From positions 69,590 through 108,809 of the forward strand of contig CALXHG010000005.1 of the NCBI GenBank assembly GCA_944388045.1: a stretch of DNA of 39,220 nt, written 5' to 3'. The notes under the pieces were generated by a model. The model was not told where the DNA came from, did not search any database, and was given only the letters and a program-made list of their open reading frames with translations. Both the position numbers and the translations under genes were made by a program. Of the stretch, positions 8,641 through 16,477 are shown piece by piece. Positions within the stretch are counted from its first letter, which is position 1, and the number at the start of each line of letters is the position of its first letter. Origin of the DNA: an uncultured Clostridia bacterium (GTDB lineage: Bacteria; Bacillota; Clostridia; TANB77; CAG-508).

Positions 8641-9165
8641 ATGAAAAGAACTTTAACAATTGCACTATTAGTTGTAATGGCTGTTATGTGTTTAGCAACA
8701 GCAAGCTATGCAACAACATCATCAGAATTAGCTGATGCGTTATATGAAAAAGGAGCTGCATATGGATTAACATCTGCAGATAAAGTTAAAATTGAAAGAT
8801 ATTTATCTGAATATCCAGTTACAGATGAAGAAGCAGACTCTATATTAGCAAAAGCTGATGAAGCTATAGCTGTTATGAACGAAGCTGGTGTTAAAAATTA
8901 TTTTGATTTAACAAAAGCTCAAAAAACAGAAATTAAAAACATAGCTAAAGAAGCTGCTGAAATAATTGATGTTCAATTAGTATTCAGTAAAGGAAAAGTT
9001 GAAGTTGTAAAAGACGGAAAAATAATTGAAACAGTTACAAACAATGACGGAAAATTAGCTTACACAGGAAATAGCGTTAATATTGTTTTAGCAGTTGTAG
9101 CAACTGTTGCAGTAATTGCCCTAGCTGTAGCTGCAGTTTCAAAAAGAAAAGTAGCTAATGCATAA
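8641..9165 (+). CDS. Small secreted helical protein with LAYTG sorting signal
   Basis: A 174-residue exported protein. Residues 1-24 form a signal peptide (cleavage after SYA). Residues 25-115 are acidic and helical, with Ala/Glu/Lys-rich stretches and no cysteine. Residues 118-135 include a short beta-like segment (GKVEVVKDGKIIETVTN). The end is LAYTG (139-143), a 20-residue hydrophobic helix and the basic tail SKRK. LAYTG departs from LPXTG at position 2, but layout and neighbourhood support sorting. The gene overlaps the sortase gene by 8 bases, which makes it the likely dedicated substrate. A strong promoter and an AAGAAAGGAAG ribosome binding site suggest high expression. I do not recognise a named family beyond small sortase-associated surface proteins. 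Confidence 0.85.
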   Translation: MKRTLTIALLVVMAVMCLATASYATTSSELADALYEKGAAYGLTSADKVKIERYLSEYPVTDEEADSILAKADEAIAVMNEAGVKNYFDLTKAQKTEIKNIAKEAAEIIDVQLVFSKGKVEVVKDGKIIETVTNNDGKLAYTGNSVNIVLAVVATVAVIALAVAAVSKRKVANA

Positions 9166-9784
9166 TAAGAGAATAATACAAGCAAGTAAAGCAACTATTA
9201 GTGTTATAATAGTTGCTTTATTGCTTGTAGGATTAATCTTTTTTGCTACATATCTATTTTTTGGGCAAGAAATAGATACAGCAGTTTTGCTTTTAAACAC
9301 AGTATCAGTTAATTTAAATGAAAACAAAGAACAAGTTCCAACAATTTTAAATGAAGAAAAACAAACATTAGAAAATTATCCTGAATATGGAACACAATAT
9401 GCAACAATAGAAATACCTAGAATTAATGCAAATTTGCCAGTTTATTTTGGAGATACTTTAGAAATATTAAAAAAAGGTGTAGGACATTCTAGTGGCAGTT
9501 ATTTCCCAGGTGAAGGTGGTTCTATTGTTTATATGGGGCACAATTCTAAAAAAGTATTTAGAAGATTTTCAGAATTACAAATTGGAGACCCAATTAAAGT
9601 AACAACAACTTATGGAGAATTTAACTATAAAATTTATGATATGCAATTAATAAAAGAAACAGAATTAGAAAAAGTTCCAATTCAAAGAGAAGAAGAAATA
9701 TTAATGGTATATACATGTTATCCATTTAATAATATAGGATATGCAGACCATAGATTTGTAGTATATGCAAAATTAGAAAAGTAG
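9158..9784 (+). CDS. srtD: Class D sortase
   Basis: A 208-residue membrane-anchored transpeptidase. One N-terminal transmembrane helix (residues 13-35) leads into the sortase beta-barrel from residue 80 (YATIEIPRINANLPVYFG). The catalytic triad is visible: His128 in YMGHNS, Cys187 in the VYTCYPF motif, and Arg199 in DHRFVVYA. The order, spacing and short length fit class D. Function: cleaves the Thr-Gly bond of a sorting signal and joins the protein to the cell wall. The ATG lies inside the end of the LAYTG gene and lacks a clear ribosome binding site of its own, so translation is probably coupled. Likely substrates are the IPKTG and LAYTG proteins directly upstream. Confidence 0.93.
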   Translation: MHNKRIIQASKATISVIIVALLLVGLIFFATYLFFGQEIDTAVLLLNTVSVNLNENKEQVPTILNEEKQTLENYPEYGTQYATIEIPRINANLPVYFGDTLEILKKGVGHSSGSYFPGEGGSIVYMGHNSKKVFRRFSELQIGDPIKVTTTYGEFNYKIYDMQLIKETELEKVPIQREEEILMVYTCYPFNNIGYADHRFVVYAKLEK

Positions 9785-9862
9785 AAAGGAACATAGTTTG
9801 AAGTAAAACTTTTTATTCATATGTGTGCCTTTAAGAGAAGCAAGAAAGGAAAGTAACATTTT

Positions 9863-10723
9863 ATGAAAATAGTAATAAATATATTAAAATTTATCGTAAT
9901 GTTAGTTTTAGTATTATGTGTTTTATTTTTTGGATTAAAAAATATTGCATTTTCAACAATCTTAAATAAAGATTATGTATTAAATAAATTAGAAGAAACA
10001 AATTTTTATTCAGGAACATTTGAACTTGTTAAATCAGGATTTGAGAATTATATAGCACAATCTGGATTAGAAGAAGAAGCATTAAATAATATATGTACAG
10101 AAGAAAAAGTAAAAAATGATATTGGTATTATAATAAACAATATTTATAATGGCACAAATGAAGATATAGATACAACAGAAATAGCCAATAATTTAAATGC
10201 AAATATAGACAAATTAAATGTAAGAACACCACAAAACCAAAAGGCTTTAGATAAATTTGTTGATCAAATTTGTACAGAATATAAAGATACAATTCTTAAC
10301 ACTAAATATGAAAATACTATTCATAATGCATTAAATAAAGTAATACAAATTATGGAAAAATTACAAACAATAATTCTTATTGTAACTATAATTGGTATAA
10401 TTTGTATAATCTTATTAAATGTAAAAAATATATACAAATTGGTAGGAAATATTGGAACAATATTATTTTCTTCATCACTTGTTATATTAATAGCAATTAA
10501 ACTTTTAAATGTTAATGTTAACATTTCTGCAATAAAATTATTTAATAATACATTTTCTAATTCTATTGTAACAGTTTTACAAGATATAATAAATAAAATA
10601 AATAATTTTGGATTAATTTTATTAATTATTTCAATTATATTAATTATATTAAATGCAGTTATTTATATTTTAAAATTTAAAGAAACAAATAATAAAACAA
10701 AAAGTGAAAATATAAGTGAATAA
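9863..10723 (+). CDS. Membrane protein of unknown function
   Basis: A 286-residue protein with no family I recognise. It begins with a hydrophobic helix (residues 5-28), then has a soluble acidic region of about 135 residues rich in Asn/Glu/Asp, predicted outside the cell. It ends with three hydrophobic helices (about 167-187, 194-212 and 246-268) and a short polar tail. Two cysteines in the soluble part (ICTEEK and ICTEYK) could form a disulfide. It lies 33 bases ahead of the CpsC/D/B genes and 78 bases after the sortase, so it may be co-transcribed with either. A role in cell-envelope assembly is suggested only by its location. Confidence 0.7.
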   Translation: MKIVINILKFIVMLVLVLCVLFFGLKNIAFSTILNKDYVLNKLEETNFYSGTFELVKSGFENYIAQSGLEEEALNNICTEEKVKNDIGIIINNIYNGTNEDIDTTEIANNLNANIDKLNVRTPQNQKALDKFVDQICTEYKDTILNTKYENTIHNALNKVIQIMEKLQTIILIVTIIGIICIILLNVKNIYKLVGNIGTILFSSSLVILIAIKLLNVNVNISAIKLFNNTFSNSIVTVLQDIINKINNFGLILLIISIILIILNAVIYILKFKETNNKTKSENISE

Positions 10724-10756
10724 AACAAAAAATAATTTTGGAGGAAGAATATAAAA

Positions 10757-11479
10757 ATGGAAGAATTAGACTTAAAAGAATTGTTGCAATTATTTTGTGA
10801 AAAAATTATACAAATTATTTTAATTATTGCTATATTTATTGTTATAGGAATAGTATATACAATTGGATTTGTAACACCTAAATATCGTTCATCAACAACA
10901 TTAATATTAGCAACAAATAATTCTAATACAAATAATCAAAATAGTATTACAGCAAATGATTTAACTTTATATTCAAAATTAGTATCTACATATAGTACTA
11001 TAGCTAAAAGTAAGAAAGTTATAAGACCAGTTATTTCTAACTTAGGATTAGACCCAAATTTAGAGGACTCAATCAAAAAAAATGTTTCTGTTTCAACAGT
11101 TTCTGATGCTGAAGTTATAGAAATTACAGTTACAAACGAAAACCCTGTTTGGGCACAAAAAATTGCTAATGAAATAGCAAAAGTTTTTATCCAAAATGTA
11201 CAAGAATATTATAAATTAGATAATGTTCATGTATTAGATGAAGCAGAAGTTAACAATAATCCTTATAATGTAAATATTATGAAAAATATAATAATTTTTG
11301 CAGGTATAGGTGTTGTTGTAGCAGTTTTATATGTATTATTATTAAATATGTTAGATACAACAATAAAATCTGCAGAAGATATAGAAAAAGTGGCTGGAGT
11401 TACAGTTTTAGTAAGTATTCCAGTATATGATATGATGGATGATGATAAAAGAAAAAAAAGAGGAGGTAAAAGAAAATGA
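10757..11479 (+). CDS. cpsC: CpsC/Wzz-type chain-length and kinase-modulator protein
   Basis: A 240-residue membrane protein with the standard layout of the Gram-positive BY-kinase adaptor. A first transmembrane helix (about residues 16-37) is followed by an extracellular domain beginning with the conserved PKYRSSTTLIL. A second helix (about 174-196) follows the Pro-rich NNNPYNVN, and a basic cytoplasmic tail ends in KKRGGKRK. Known: the tail activates the partner kinase CpsD and the pair controls polymer length. The stop overlaps the kinase start by 4 bases. GGAGGA precedes the ATG with rather long spacing (about 12 bases). Confidence 0.9.
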   Translation: MEELDLKELLQLFCEKIIQIILIIAIFIVIGIVYTIGFVTPKYRSSTTLILATNNSNTNNQNSITANDLTLYSKLVSTYSTIAKSKKVIRPVISNLGLDPNLEDSIKKNVSVSTVSDAEVIEITVTNENPVWAQKIANEIAKVFIQNVQEYYKLDNVHVLDEAEVNNNPYNVNIMKNIIIFAGIGVVVAVLYVLLLNMLDTTIKSAEDIEKVAGVTVLVSIPVYDMMDDDKRKKRGGKRK

Positions 11480-12339
11480 AAAGAGAATTAGTTACACATT
11501 TAGTTCCAAAATCTCCTGTTTCTGAAGCATTTAGAACATTAAGAACAAATATACAATTTATGAATTCTAATATTAGACTAAAAACACTTTTAGTTACATC
11601 AACAATGCCAGGTGAAGGTAAAAGTTGGGTTACTTCTAATTTAGCAGTAACATTTGCACAAGCTGGTAAAAAAGTAGTATTGATTGATGCAGATATGAGG
11701 AAAGGTAGACTATATTCAATATTTAAAGTACAACCTAGACCAGGTCTTTCTAATTATTTATCTAAATACTCTGATGAACAAGAATATTTAAATTTAAATG
11801 ATTATATATTTCCAACAGAAGTTGACAATTTATTTTTAATGCCAGCTGGTAATATTCCACCAAATCCATCAGAACTACTTGTAACAATGCAAATGAAAAA
11901 TTTAATTGAAGAATTAAAAAGAAAAGTAGATTTAATAATAATAGATGGAACACCATGTAAATTAGTAACAGACTCTATAATTTTATCTAGAATTGTAGAT
12001 TCAACAATTATTGTTTCTTCACATAATGAAACAAGAAAAGATGATTTAGAAAGAGTTGTTAGAGATATTAAAAATGTTGGTGGAAGATTAATAGGAGTTG
12101 TTTACAATAAAATTCCAATAACAAGTAGTAAATATAATAAAACATATTATTATTCATCAACAGCAATGAAGCCTCAGACAGAGCAAGAAGCAGAAAGAAA
12201 GAAGATACAAGAAAGAACTAAAAATATAATGAAACAAAATAATAGTAATAAAAATTCTTCAGAAAAATCAAAAGGTAAAAGAAGAGATGTTGACGATTGG
12301 CGTCAAATTTTAAATGATGAAAAAAAAGATAATATGTAA
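11476..12339 (+). CDS. cpsD: CpsD/CapB-type tyrosine autokinase (BY-kinase)
   Basis: A 287-residue cytoplasmic P-loop kinase. Walker A is TMPGEGKSW (Lys49, Ser50), Walker A' is VVLIDADMR (about 67-75) and Walker B is LIIIDGTP (about 153-160). The N-terminal EAFRTLRTNIQF is typical of the family. The usual C-terminal tyrosine cluster is present but short (Tyr220 and Tyr224-226 in KYNKTYYYSS). It is followed by an extra 60-residue, highly charged tail rich in Lys/Glu/Asn/Ser, instead of the tyrosines closing the protein. Known role: autophosphorylation cycles that control polysaccharide export. It overlaps cpsC and is 25 bases ahead of the phosphatase. Confidence 0.92.
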   Translation: MKRELVTHLVPKSPVSEAFRTLRTNIQFMNSNIRLKTLLVTSTMPGEGKSWVTSNLAVTFAQAGKKVVLIDADMRKGRLYSIFKVQPRPGLSNYLSKYSDEQEYLNLNDYIFPTEVDNLFLMPAGNIPPNPSELLVTMQMKNLIEELKRKVDLIIIDGTPCKLVTDSIILSRIVDSTIIVSSHNETRKDDLERVVRDIKNVGGRLIGVVYNKIPITSSKYNKTYYYSSTAMKPQTEQEAERKKIQERTKNIMKQNNSNKNSSEKSKGKRRDVDDWRQILNDEKKDNM

Positions 12340-12364
12340 AAAATAAAGAAAAAGAGGTTGAAAT

Positions 12365-13087
12365 TTGATTAATATGATAGATTTTCATTCACATATATTA
12401 CCTGGAATCGATGATGGAGCACAAGATATAAAACAATCTATAACCATACTTGAAGAAGCAAAAAATGCAGGATTTTCAAAGATTATATTAACACCACATT
12501 ATATTGAACAATATTATGAATATGATGAAAATAAAAGAAAACAATTAATAAAGGAATTAGAGCAATATACTAAAGAAGTAAAATTATATTTAGGAAATGA
12601 AATATATATTACAAATAATATTGCAGAATTAATAAAAGATAAAAAAGCATCTTCCATTAGTGGCACAAAATATGTTTTATTTGAATTTCCTTTAACAGAA
12701 ATAAAACCATTGAATGATAAAGAAGTAATATATAGATTAATAGAGAATGGATATGTGCCAATAATAGCACATCCAGAAAGATATCCGTTTATACAAAAAA
12801 ATCCAGATTACTTATTTGAATTATCAGATATGGGAGCTTTATTCCAAGCAAACTTTGGTAGTATAATAGAAATGTATGGTAGTAAATCTAAAAAAACATT
12901 AAAAACATTATTAAAAAATGATTTAATCAGTTTTTTTGGAACAGATACACACAGACCAGGGCAGGTTTATCCTAAAATGCCACAAATATTAAGAAAATTA
13001 AAAAAATTATTATCTGATGAAGATTTAGAAAGATTAACAAATATAAATCCTCAAAAAGTTTTAGATAATGAAGATATAGAATATTAA
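12365..13087 (+). CDS. cpsB: CpsB/YwqE-type PHP tyrosine-protein phosphatase
   Basis: A 240-residue manganese-dependent phosphatase of the PHP fold that removes phosphate from the BY-kinase. The metal-binding motifs are clear: MIDFHSHILPGIDDGA at the start, LTPHYIEQYY near 43, IIAHPERYPFI near 133 and FFGTDTHRPG near 192. A TTG at 12365, seven bases after AGAGG, is the better-placed start; an in-frame ATG at 12374 would have 16-base spacing. It closes the CpsC-CpsD-CpsB regulatory trio, in an order (C, D, B) different from the streptococcal B, C, D. Nothing else protein-coding follows for 386 bases. Confidence 0.93.
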   Translation: MINMIDFHSHILPGIDDGAQDIKQSITILEEAKNAGFSKIILTPHYIEQYYEYDENKRKQLIKELEQYTKEVKLYLGNEIYITNNIAELIKDKKASSISGTKYVLFEFPLTEIKPLNDKEVIYRLIENGYVPIIAHPERYPFIQKNPDYLFELSDMGALFQANFGSIIEMYGSKSKKTLKTLLKNDLISFFGTDTHRPGQVYPKMPQILRKLKKLLSDEDLERLTNINPQKVLDNEDIEY

Positions 13088-13098
13088 AAATTATATAA

Positions 13099-13110
13099 AA
13101 TACCGGTATT
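13099..13110. repeat. Perfect 12-bp palindrome AATACCGGTATT
   Basis: AATACCGGTATT reads the same on both strands and starts 12 bases after the cpsB stop. With the GCCGGTTC of the next repeat it could also form a TACCGG/CCGGTT stem ahead of a T-rich run, so it may take part in termination. An operator role is the alternative. Confidence 0.5.
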
Positions 13111-13121
13111 ATTTTAATCAA

Positions 13122-13237
13122 TTGGTAAAAAAAGTGCCGGTTCTATTTTTTACTATTTTGAAATGGTAAAAAAAGTGCTGGTTCTATTTTTTACTTTTTT
13201 TGAAATGGTAAAAAAAAGTGCCAGTTCTATTTTTTGC
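13122..13237. repeat. Three tandem 41-42-base repeats
   Basis: Three near-identical units start with GGTAAAAAAAGTGC at 13124, 13165 and 13207 and run through GGTTCTATTTTTTAC. They differ by single bases (GCCGG, GCTGG, GCCAG) and by one A in the A-run. Each unit has GTAAAAAA at the left and TTTTTTAC (TTTTTTGC in the third) at the right, so each can fold into an AT hairpin with the GCCGGTTC core in the loop. Confidence 0.85.
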
Positions 13238-13329
13238 AATAAATTTATTAAATAGATAAAAATCTACAATAAAAATATACCAGATATTAAATTTATTTAA
13301 TAGATTTTATACAAAATTAGCAAAAATAA

Positions 13330-13358
13330 TTGCATATTTTAGATTTATCATATATAAT
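13330..13358 (+). promoter_or_regulatory. SigA-type promoter of the second polysaccharide module
   Basis: TTGCAT (13330-13335) and a perfect TATAAT (13353-13358) with a 17-base spacer. It predicts transcription from about 13365 and a leader of roughly 110 bases before the glycosyltransferase at 13474. Confidence 0.8.
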
Positions 13359-13473
13359 TAACAAAGTGAAATAATTTAAAAGAAAAACTAAAGAAAATTA
13401 TATAATAAAAAATTGATATTACGAATTTAACATACAGAAAGATAGTAGAGACAAGGAAGGAAGGATATTAAAT

Positions 13474-14331
13474 ATGACAATAGACATAATTTGTCCATTA
13501 TATAATGCAGAAAAATATATAAAAGAATTAGATGCAAATTTAAGAAAGCAAAAAGATGTACAAATTAACAATATAAATTATTTACTAACAGAATCAAAAG
13601 ATAACACGGAAAATATATTAAAAGAATTAAACTGTAAATACGAGATTATAAAAAAACAAGAATTTTCACATAGTTTAACAAGAGAAAATGCAGCAAAAAA
13701 ATGTACAGCTGACATTCTTGTTTTTATAACACAAGATATACACATATTAAATGATGATTGGTTACACAATCTTGTTAGTTGTATAGAAAATAATGAATGT
13801 GTTGCATCATATAGTAGACAAATATGTAGTAATAAAACAATAGAAAAATATACAAGAGAAAAAAATTATCCAGATACATCTCATGTGCAATCAAAAGAAA
13901 ATATGGATGAGAAAGGACTAAATACATTTTTCTTTTCAGATGCTTCTTCAGCTGTTAAAAGAGAAATATTTATTAAATTAAACTGTTATGATGGAAAAAA
14001 ATTAGCAACAAATGAAGATATGTATTTTGCTTATAAATTAGTGACAAATGGATATAAGATAAAATATTGTGCAGATTCAGTTGTAGAACATTCTCATAAA
14101 TTTACATTAAAACAACTATATAAAAGATATTATGATACAGGGATTTTTTTAAAACAAGAAAGTTATTTGAATGAATATAAAGTAAATCACTCTGGTTTTA
14201 GACTAGCTTTATATGTTTTTAAAAGAATTATACAAGAAAAAAATATTAAAGCTCTTTTTAGATTTTTTCCAGATATGTCTACAAGATTTATTGCAAAAAA
14301 AATGGGAGAACATTTTGGAAATAAAAAATAG
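13474..14331 (+). CDS. Family 2 glycosyltransferase, rhamnosyltransferase-like
   Basis: A 285-residue glycosyltransferase. It starts with IDIICPLYNAEKYI. The region EFSHSLTRENAAKKC near residue 66 followed by ILVFITQDIHILNDDWL near 83 matches the pattern (F-H-x-x-T-R-N-x-A ... VFLTQD) seen in rhamnosyltransferase-type GT2 enzymes; the TQD takes the place of the DxD motif. The second half includes SDASSAVKREIFIKL and a TNEDMYFAYKL acceptor-side motif. It is the first gene after the 13330 promoter and so opens the second glycan module. The donor sugar is an inference from family resemblance only. The start ATG follows GGAAGGAAGG. Confidence 0.85.
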   Translation: MTIDIICPLYNAEKYIKELDANLRKQKDVQINNINYLLTESKDNTENILKELNCKYEIIKKQEFSHSLTRENAAKKCTADILVFITQDIHILNDDWLHNLVSCIENNECVASYSRQICSNKTIEKYTREKNYPDTSHVQSKENMDEKGLNTFFFSDASSAVKREIFIKLNCYDGKKLATNEDMYFAYKLVTNGYKIKYCADSVVEHSHKFTLKQLYKRYYDTGIFLKQESYLNEYKVNHSGFRLALYVFKRIIQEKNIKALFRFFPDMSTRFIAKKMGEHFGNKK

Positions 14332-14423
14332 ATTAAGTTATTAAATATATATTAAGGTAAATTATAAAAAATATATTATTTCTAAGAACAAATTTGTCCC
14401 TTGAGAGAGGAATGATAATAAAA

Positions 14424-15164
14424 ATGGACAAGAAAAATATTAGATGTTCTATTGTTATGGCAACATATAATGGAGAACAATATATAAAAGAACAAATAGA
14501 CAGTATTTTAATAAACATGAAAGAAAATGATGAACTAATAATTTCTGATGATGGTTCAAAAGATAAAACAAAACAAATTATTGCAGAATATCAAAATAAA
14601 GATAAAAGGATAAAATTAATTGATGGACCACATAAAGGTGTAAAACAAAATTTTGCAAATGCAATAGAAAAAGCAAATGGTAAATATATTTTTTTATCAG
14701 ACCAAGATGATATTTGGAAAAAAGATAAAATATATAAAGTTTTGCAAATATTTAAAAAAGAAAATTGTGTTGTTGTAACACATGATGCACAAGTAATAAA
14801 TAGTAAATTAGAAACTGTTATACCATCTTTTTTTGAATATAGAAAATGTGGAAGTGGTTTTATAAAAAATATATGGAAAAATACATATATTGGGTGTTGT
14901 ATGGCATTTGATTCAAAAATAAAAGATAAAATATTGCCAATACCAAATAATATAGAAATGCATGACCAGTGGATTGGTTTAATAGGAGAAAAAAACGGTA
15001 AAAGCATATTTTATAAAGAAAAATTAATAGAATACAGAAGACATGATGCAAATGTTTCGAAATTGGAACATTATGGAATTTCAAAAATGATAAAAAATAG
15101 AGTGATTTTATTAAAAGAATTAAAAAAAAGAAAGATTTTTTTAATGAGAAAGGAATTATATTAA
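14424..15164 (+). CDS. Family 2 glycosyltransferase
   Basis: A short glycosyltransferase (246 residues from this start). CSIVMATYNGEQYI, ISDDGSKDKT, and FLSDQDDIWKKDK (in which DQDD serves as the metal-binding motif) are typical of GT2 enzymes that build rhamnose- or galactose-containing capsules. After residue 150 comes CCMAFDSKI and MHDQWIGLIGEKNG, with EYRRHDANVS near the end. Three starts are possible in frame: TTG 14394, ATG 14412 and ATG 14424. GAGAGAGG at 14403-14410 excludes the first, sits too close to the second and is somewhat far from the third, so 14424 is the best but not certain. It is 2 bases ahead of the next gene. Confidence 0.85.
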   Translation: MDKKNIRCSIVMATYNGEQYIKEQIDSILINMKENDELIISDDGSKDKTKQIIAEYQNKDKRIKLIDGPHKGVKQNFANAIEKANGKYIFLSDQDDIWKKDKIYKVLQIFKKENCVVVTHDAQVINSKLETVIPSFFEYRKCGSGFIKNIWKNTYIGCCMAFDSKIKDKILPIPNNIEMHDQWIGLIGEKNGKSIFYKEKLIEYRRHDANVSKLEHYGISKMIKNRVILLKELKKRKIFLMRKELY

Positions 15165-15166
15165 AA

Positions 15167-16477
15167 ATGGAAATAAAGTTGTTCATCGCAACACATAAAA
15201 AAGCCCAATTACCACCAGATACAAATTTATATGTTCCAATTCAAGTTGGAGCTGAAAATAAAGAAGACTTAGGGTATTTAAAAGATAATACAGGAGAAAA
15301 TATATCATCTAAAAATCCTAATTATTGTGAATTAACTGCATTATATTGGATGTGGAAAAATTGTAAATCAGATATTGTAGGACTAGTACATTATAGAAGA
15401 TATTTCTTTAAATCAATATTTAGTAAAAAATATAGTAATCTATTATCAAAAGATGATATAGAGAATATAATGAAAAATTATGATATTATTCTTCCAAAAA
15501 AACAATGTATTGTAAAATATAATTTAGAAGAACAGTGGAATAAAATACATAATAAAAAAGATTTAGAGATTTGTAGAAATATTATTGATGAAAAATACTC
15601 AGATTATATTTCTGCTTTTGATAATGTTTTTAATAAACATAGTTTCTATGCATTTAATATGTTTATTGCAAAAAAAGAAATAATTGATGAATATTGTAAA
15701 TGGCTATTTGATATATTATTTGAGATAGAAAAAAGAGTTGATATTTCATCTTATGATAAATATAATCAAAGAATTTTTGGCTTTTTATCAGAAAGACTAT
15801 TTAATGTTTGGTTAGAAAAAAATGCTAAAGATTTAAAAATAAAAGAACAAACAGTATTTCAAACAGAGCAGTCAGTAATTAATCAAAATATAAGTGAGTT
15901 TTTAAAGAAAATTTATATAGATATTTTTATTATAAATAAATCAAATAATTATAATATATTAATAGGTTTAATTGCATTTTTAATTGGAATAGTATTTTAT
16001 TATATTGGATTAAATTATATTACTTCTTTAATTTTAATTGTTACAGGAATAATTTTATTTTTCTTAAACAAAAAAATTGATGGATATTTTACTAATCCGA
16101 AAGGAATATATTCAATAATATGGTTTAGCACGATTGGTTTATCAACACTAAAATTACATCAAGATCAAGTAGATTGGAAATTATTAACATGGATTTATTT
16201 AGGTCTTGCATATTTAATGTTTATAATAGGATATAGTATTAGAGAAGCAAAGCAAGATAAAAATAAAAAAACAAAAATTGAATTTATTGTAACTAAAAAA
16301 AGATTTTTTATTTTTATTGTTATGGCATTTTTGGCAGTAATATTTGCATTTATTGTAGAAGTGATTATAAGAGGTTATATTCCTATGTTTTCTGATGATA
16401 TGGCAAGTTATCAAAATTTTGGTGTAACTCGGTATACATTATTTTACAGTAAGTTGTGCATTAATATTGCCTATTAG
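15167..16477 (+). CDS. DUF4422 glycosyltransferase fused to N-terminal half of a polysaccharide polymerase
   Basis: Residues 1-225 are a DUF4422 domain. It starts MEIKLFIATHKKAQLP, with YCELTALYWMWKN near 55, IVGLVHYRRYFF near 71, and FYAFNMFIAKKE and GFLSERLFNVWL later. Known: this family is found in capsule loci and is linked to galactosyl or galactofuranosyl transfer. From about residue 260 the protein becomes a polytopic membrane protein. The segment FTNPKGIYSIIWFSTIGLSTL and the helices after it, ending YIPMFSDDMASYQNFG, match the N-terminal half of oligosaccharide repeat-unit polymerases (Wzy type). The frame then runs into a stop at 16475-16477. The rest of the polymerase continues in the next frame (16428 onward), so the gene is interrupted by a single-base shift. 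Confidence 0.75.
   Translation: MEIKLFIATHKKAQLPPDTNLYVPIQVGAENKEDLGYLKDNTGENISSKNPNYCELTALYWMWKNCKSDIVGLVHYRRYFFKSIFSKKYSNLLSKDDIENIMKNYDIILPKKQCIVKYNLEEQWNKIHNKKDLEICRNIIDEKYSDYISAFDNVFNKHSFYAFNMFIAKKEIIDEYCKWLFDILFEIEKRVDISSYDKYNQRIFGFLSERLFNVWLEKNAKDLKIKEQTVFQTEQSVINQNISEFLKKIYIDIFIINKSNNYNILIGLIAFLIGIVFYYIGLNYITSLILIVTGIILFFLNKKIDGYFTNPKGIYSIIWFSTIGLSTLKLHQDQVDWKLLTWIYLGLAYLMFIIGYSIREAKQDKNKKTKIEFIVTKKRFFIFIVMAFLAVIFAFIVEVIIRGYIPMFSDDMASYQNFGVTRYTLFYSKLCINIAY
16425..16431 (+). other. Frameshift point in the polymerase (one extra base)
   Basis: The upstream frame reads NFG-GGT GTA ACT CGG TAT, whereas removing one base at about 16430 gives GGT GTA ACT GGT ATA CAT and the product FGVTGIHYFTVS, which fits the polymerase family. 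The new frame is closed by TAA at 16425-16427, so the shift must lie between 16425 and the old-frame stop at 16475. The CGG read in the old frame is a codon I did not see in frame elsewhere in the window. Confidence 0.75.

Larger units (their letters stand above)
13088..13473. other. 386-base non-coding gap between regulators and second polysaccharide module
   Basis: No open frame of note is present. In order it holds a 12-bp palindrome (13099-13110), three direct copies of a 41-42-base AT-rich unit (13122-13237), an AT-rich stretch and a clear SigA-type promoter (13330-13358). It separates the phosphatase gene from the second glycan module. Confidence 0.75.

Noticed and set aside
13088..13237. 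A CRISPR array.
   Set aside because: There are only three copies, the units abut without spacers of independent sequence, and no cas genes are present.
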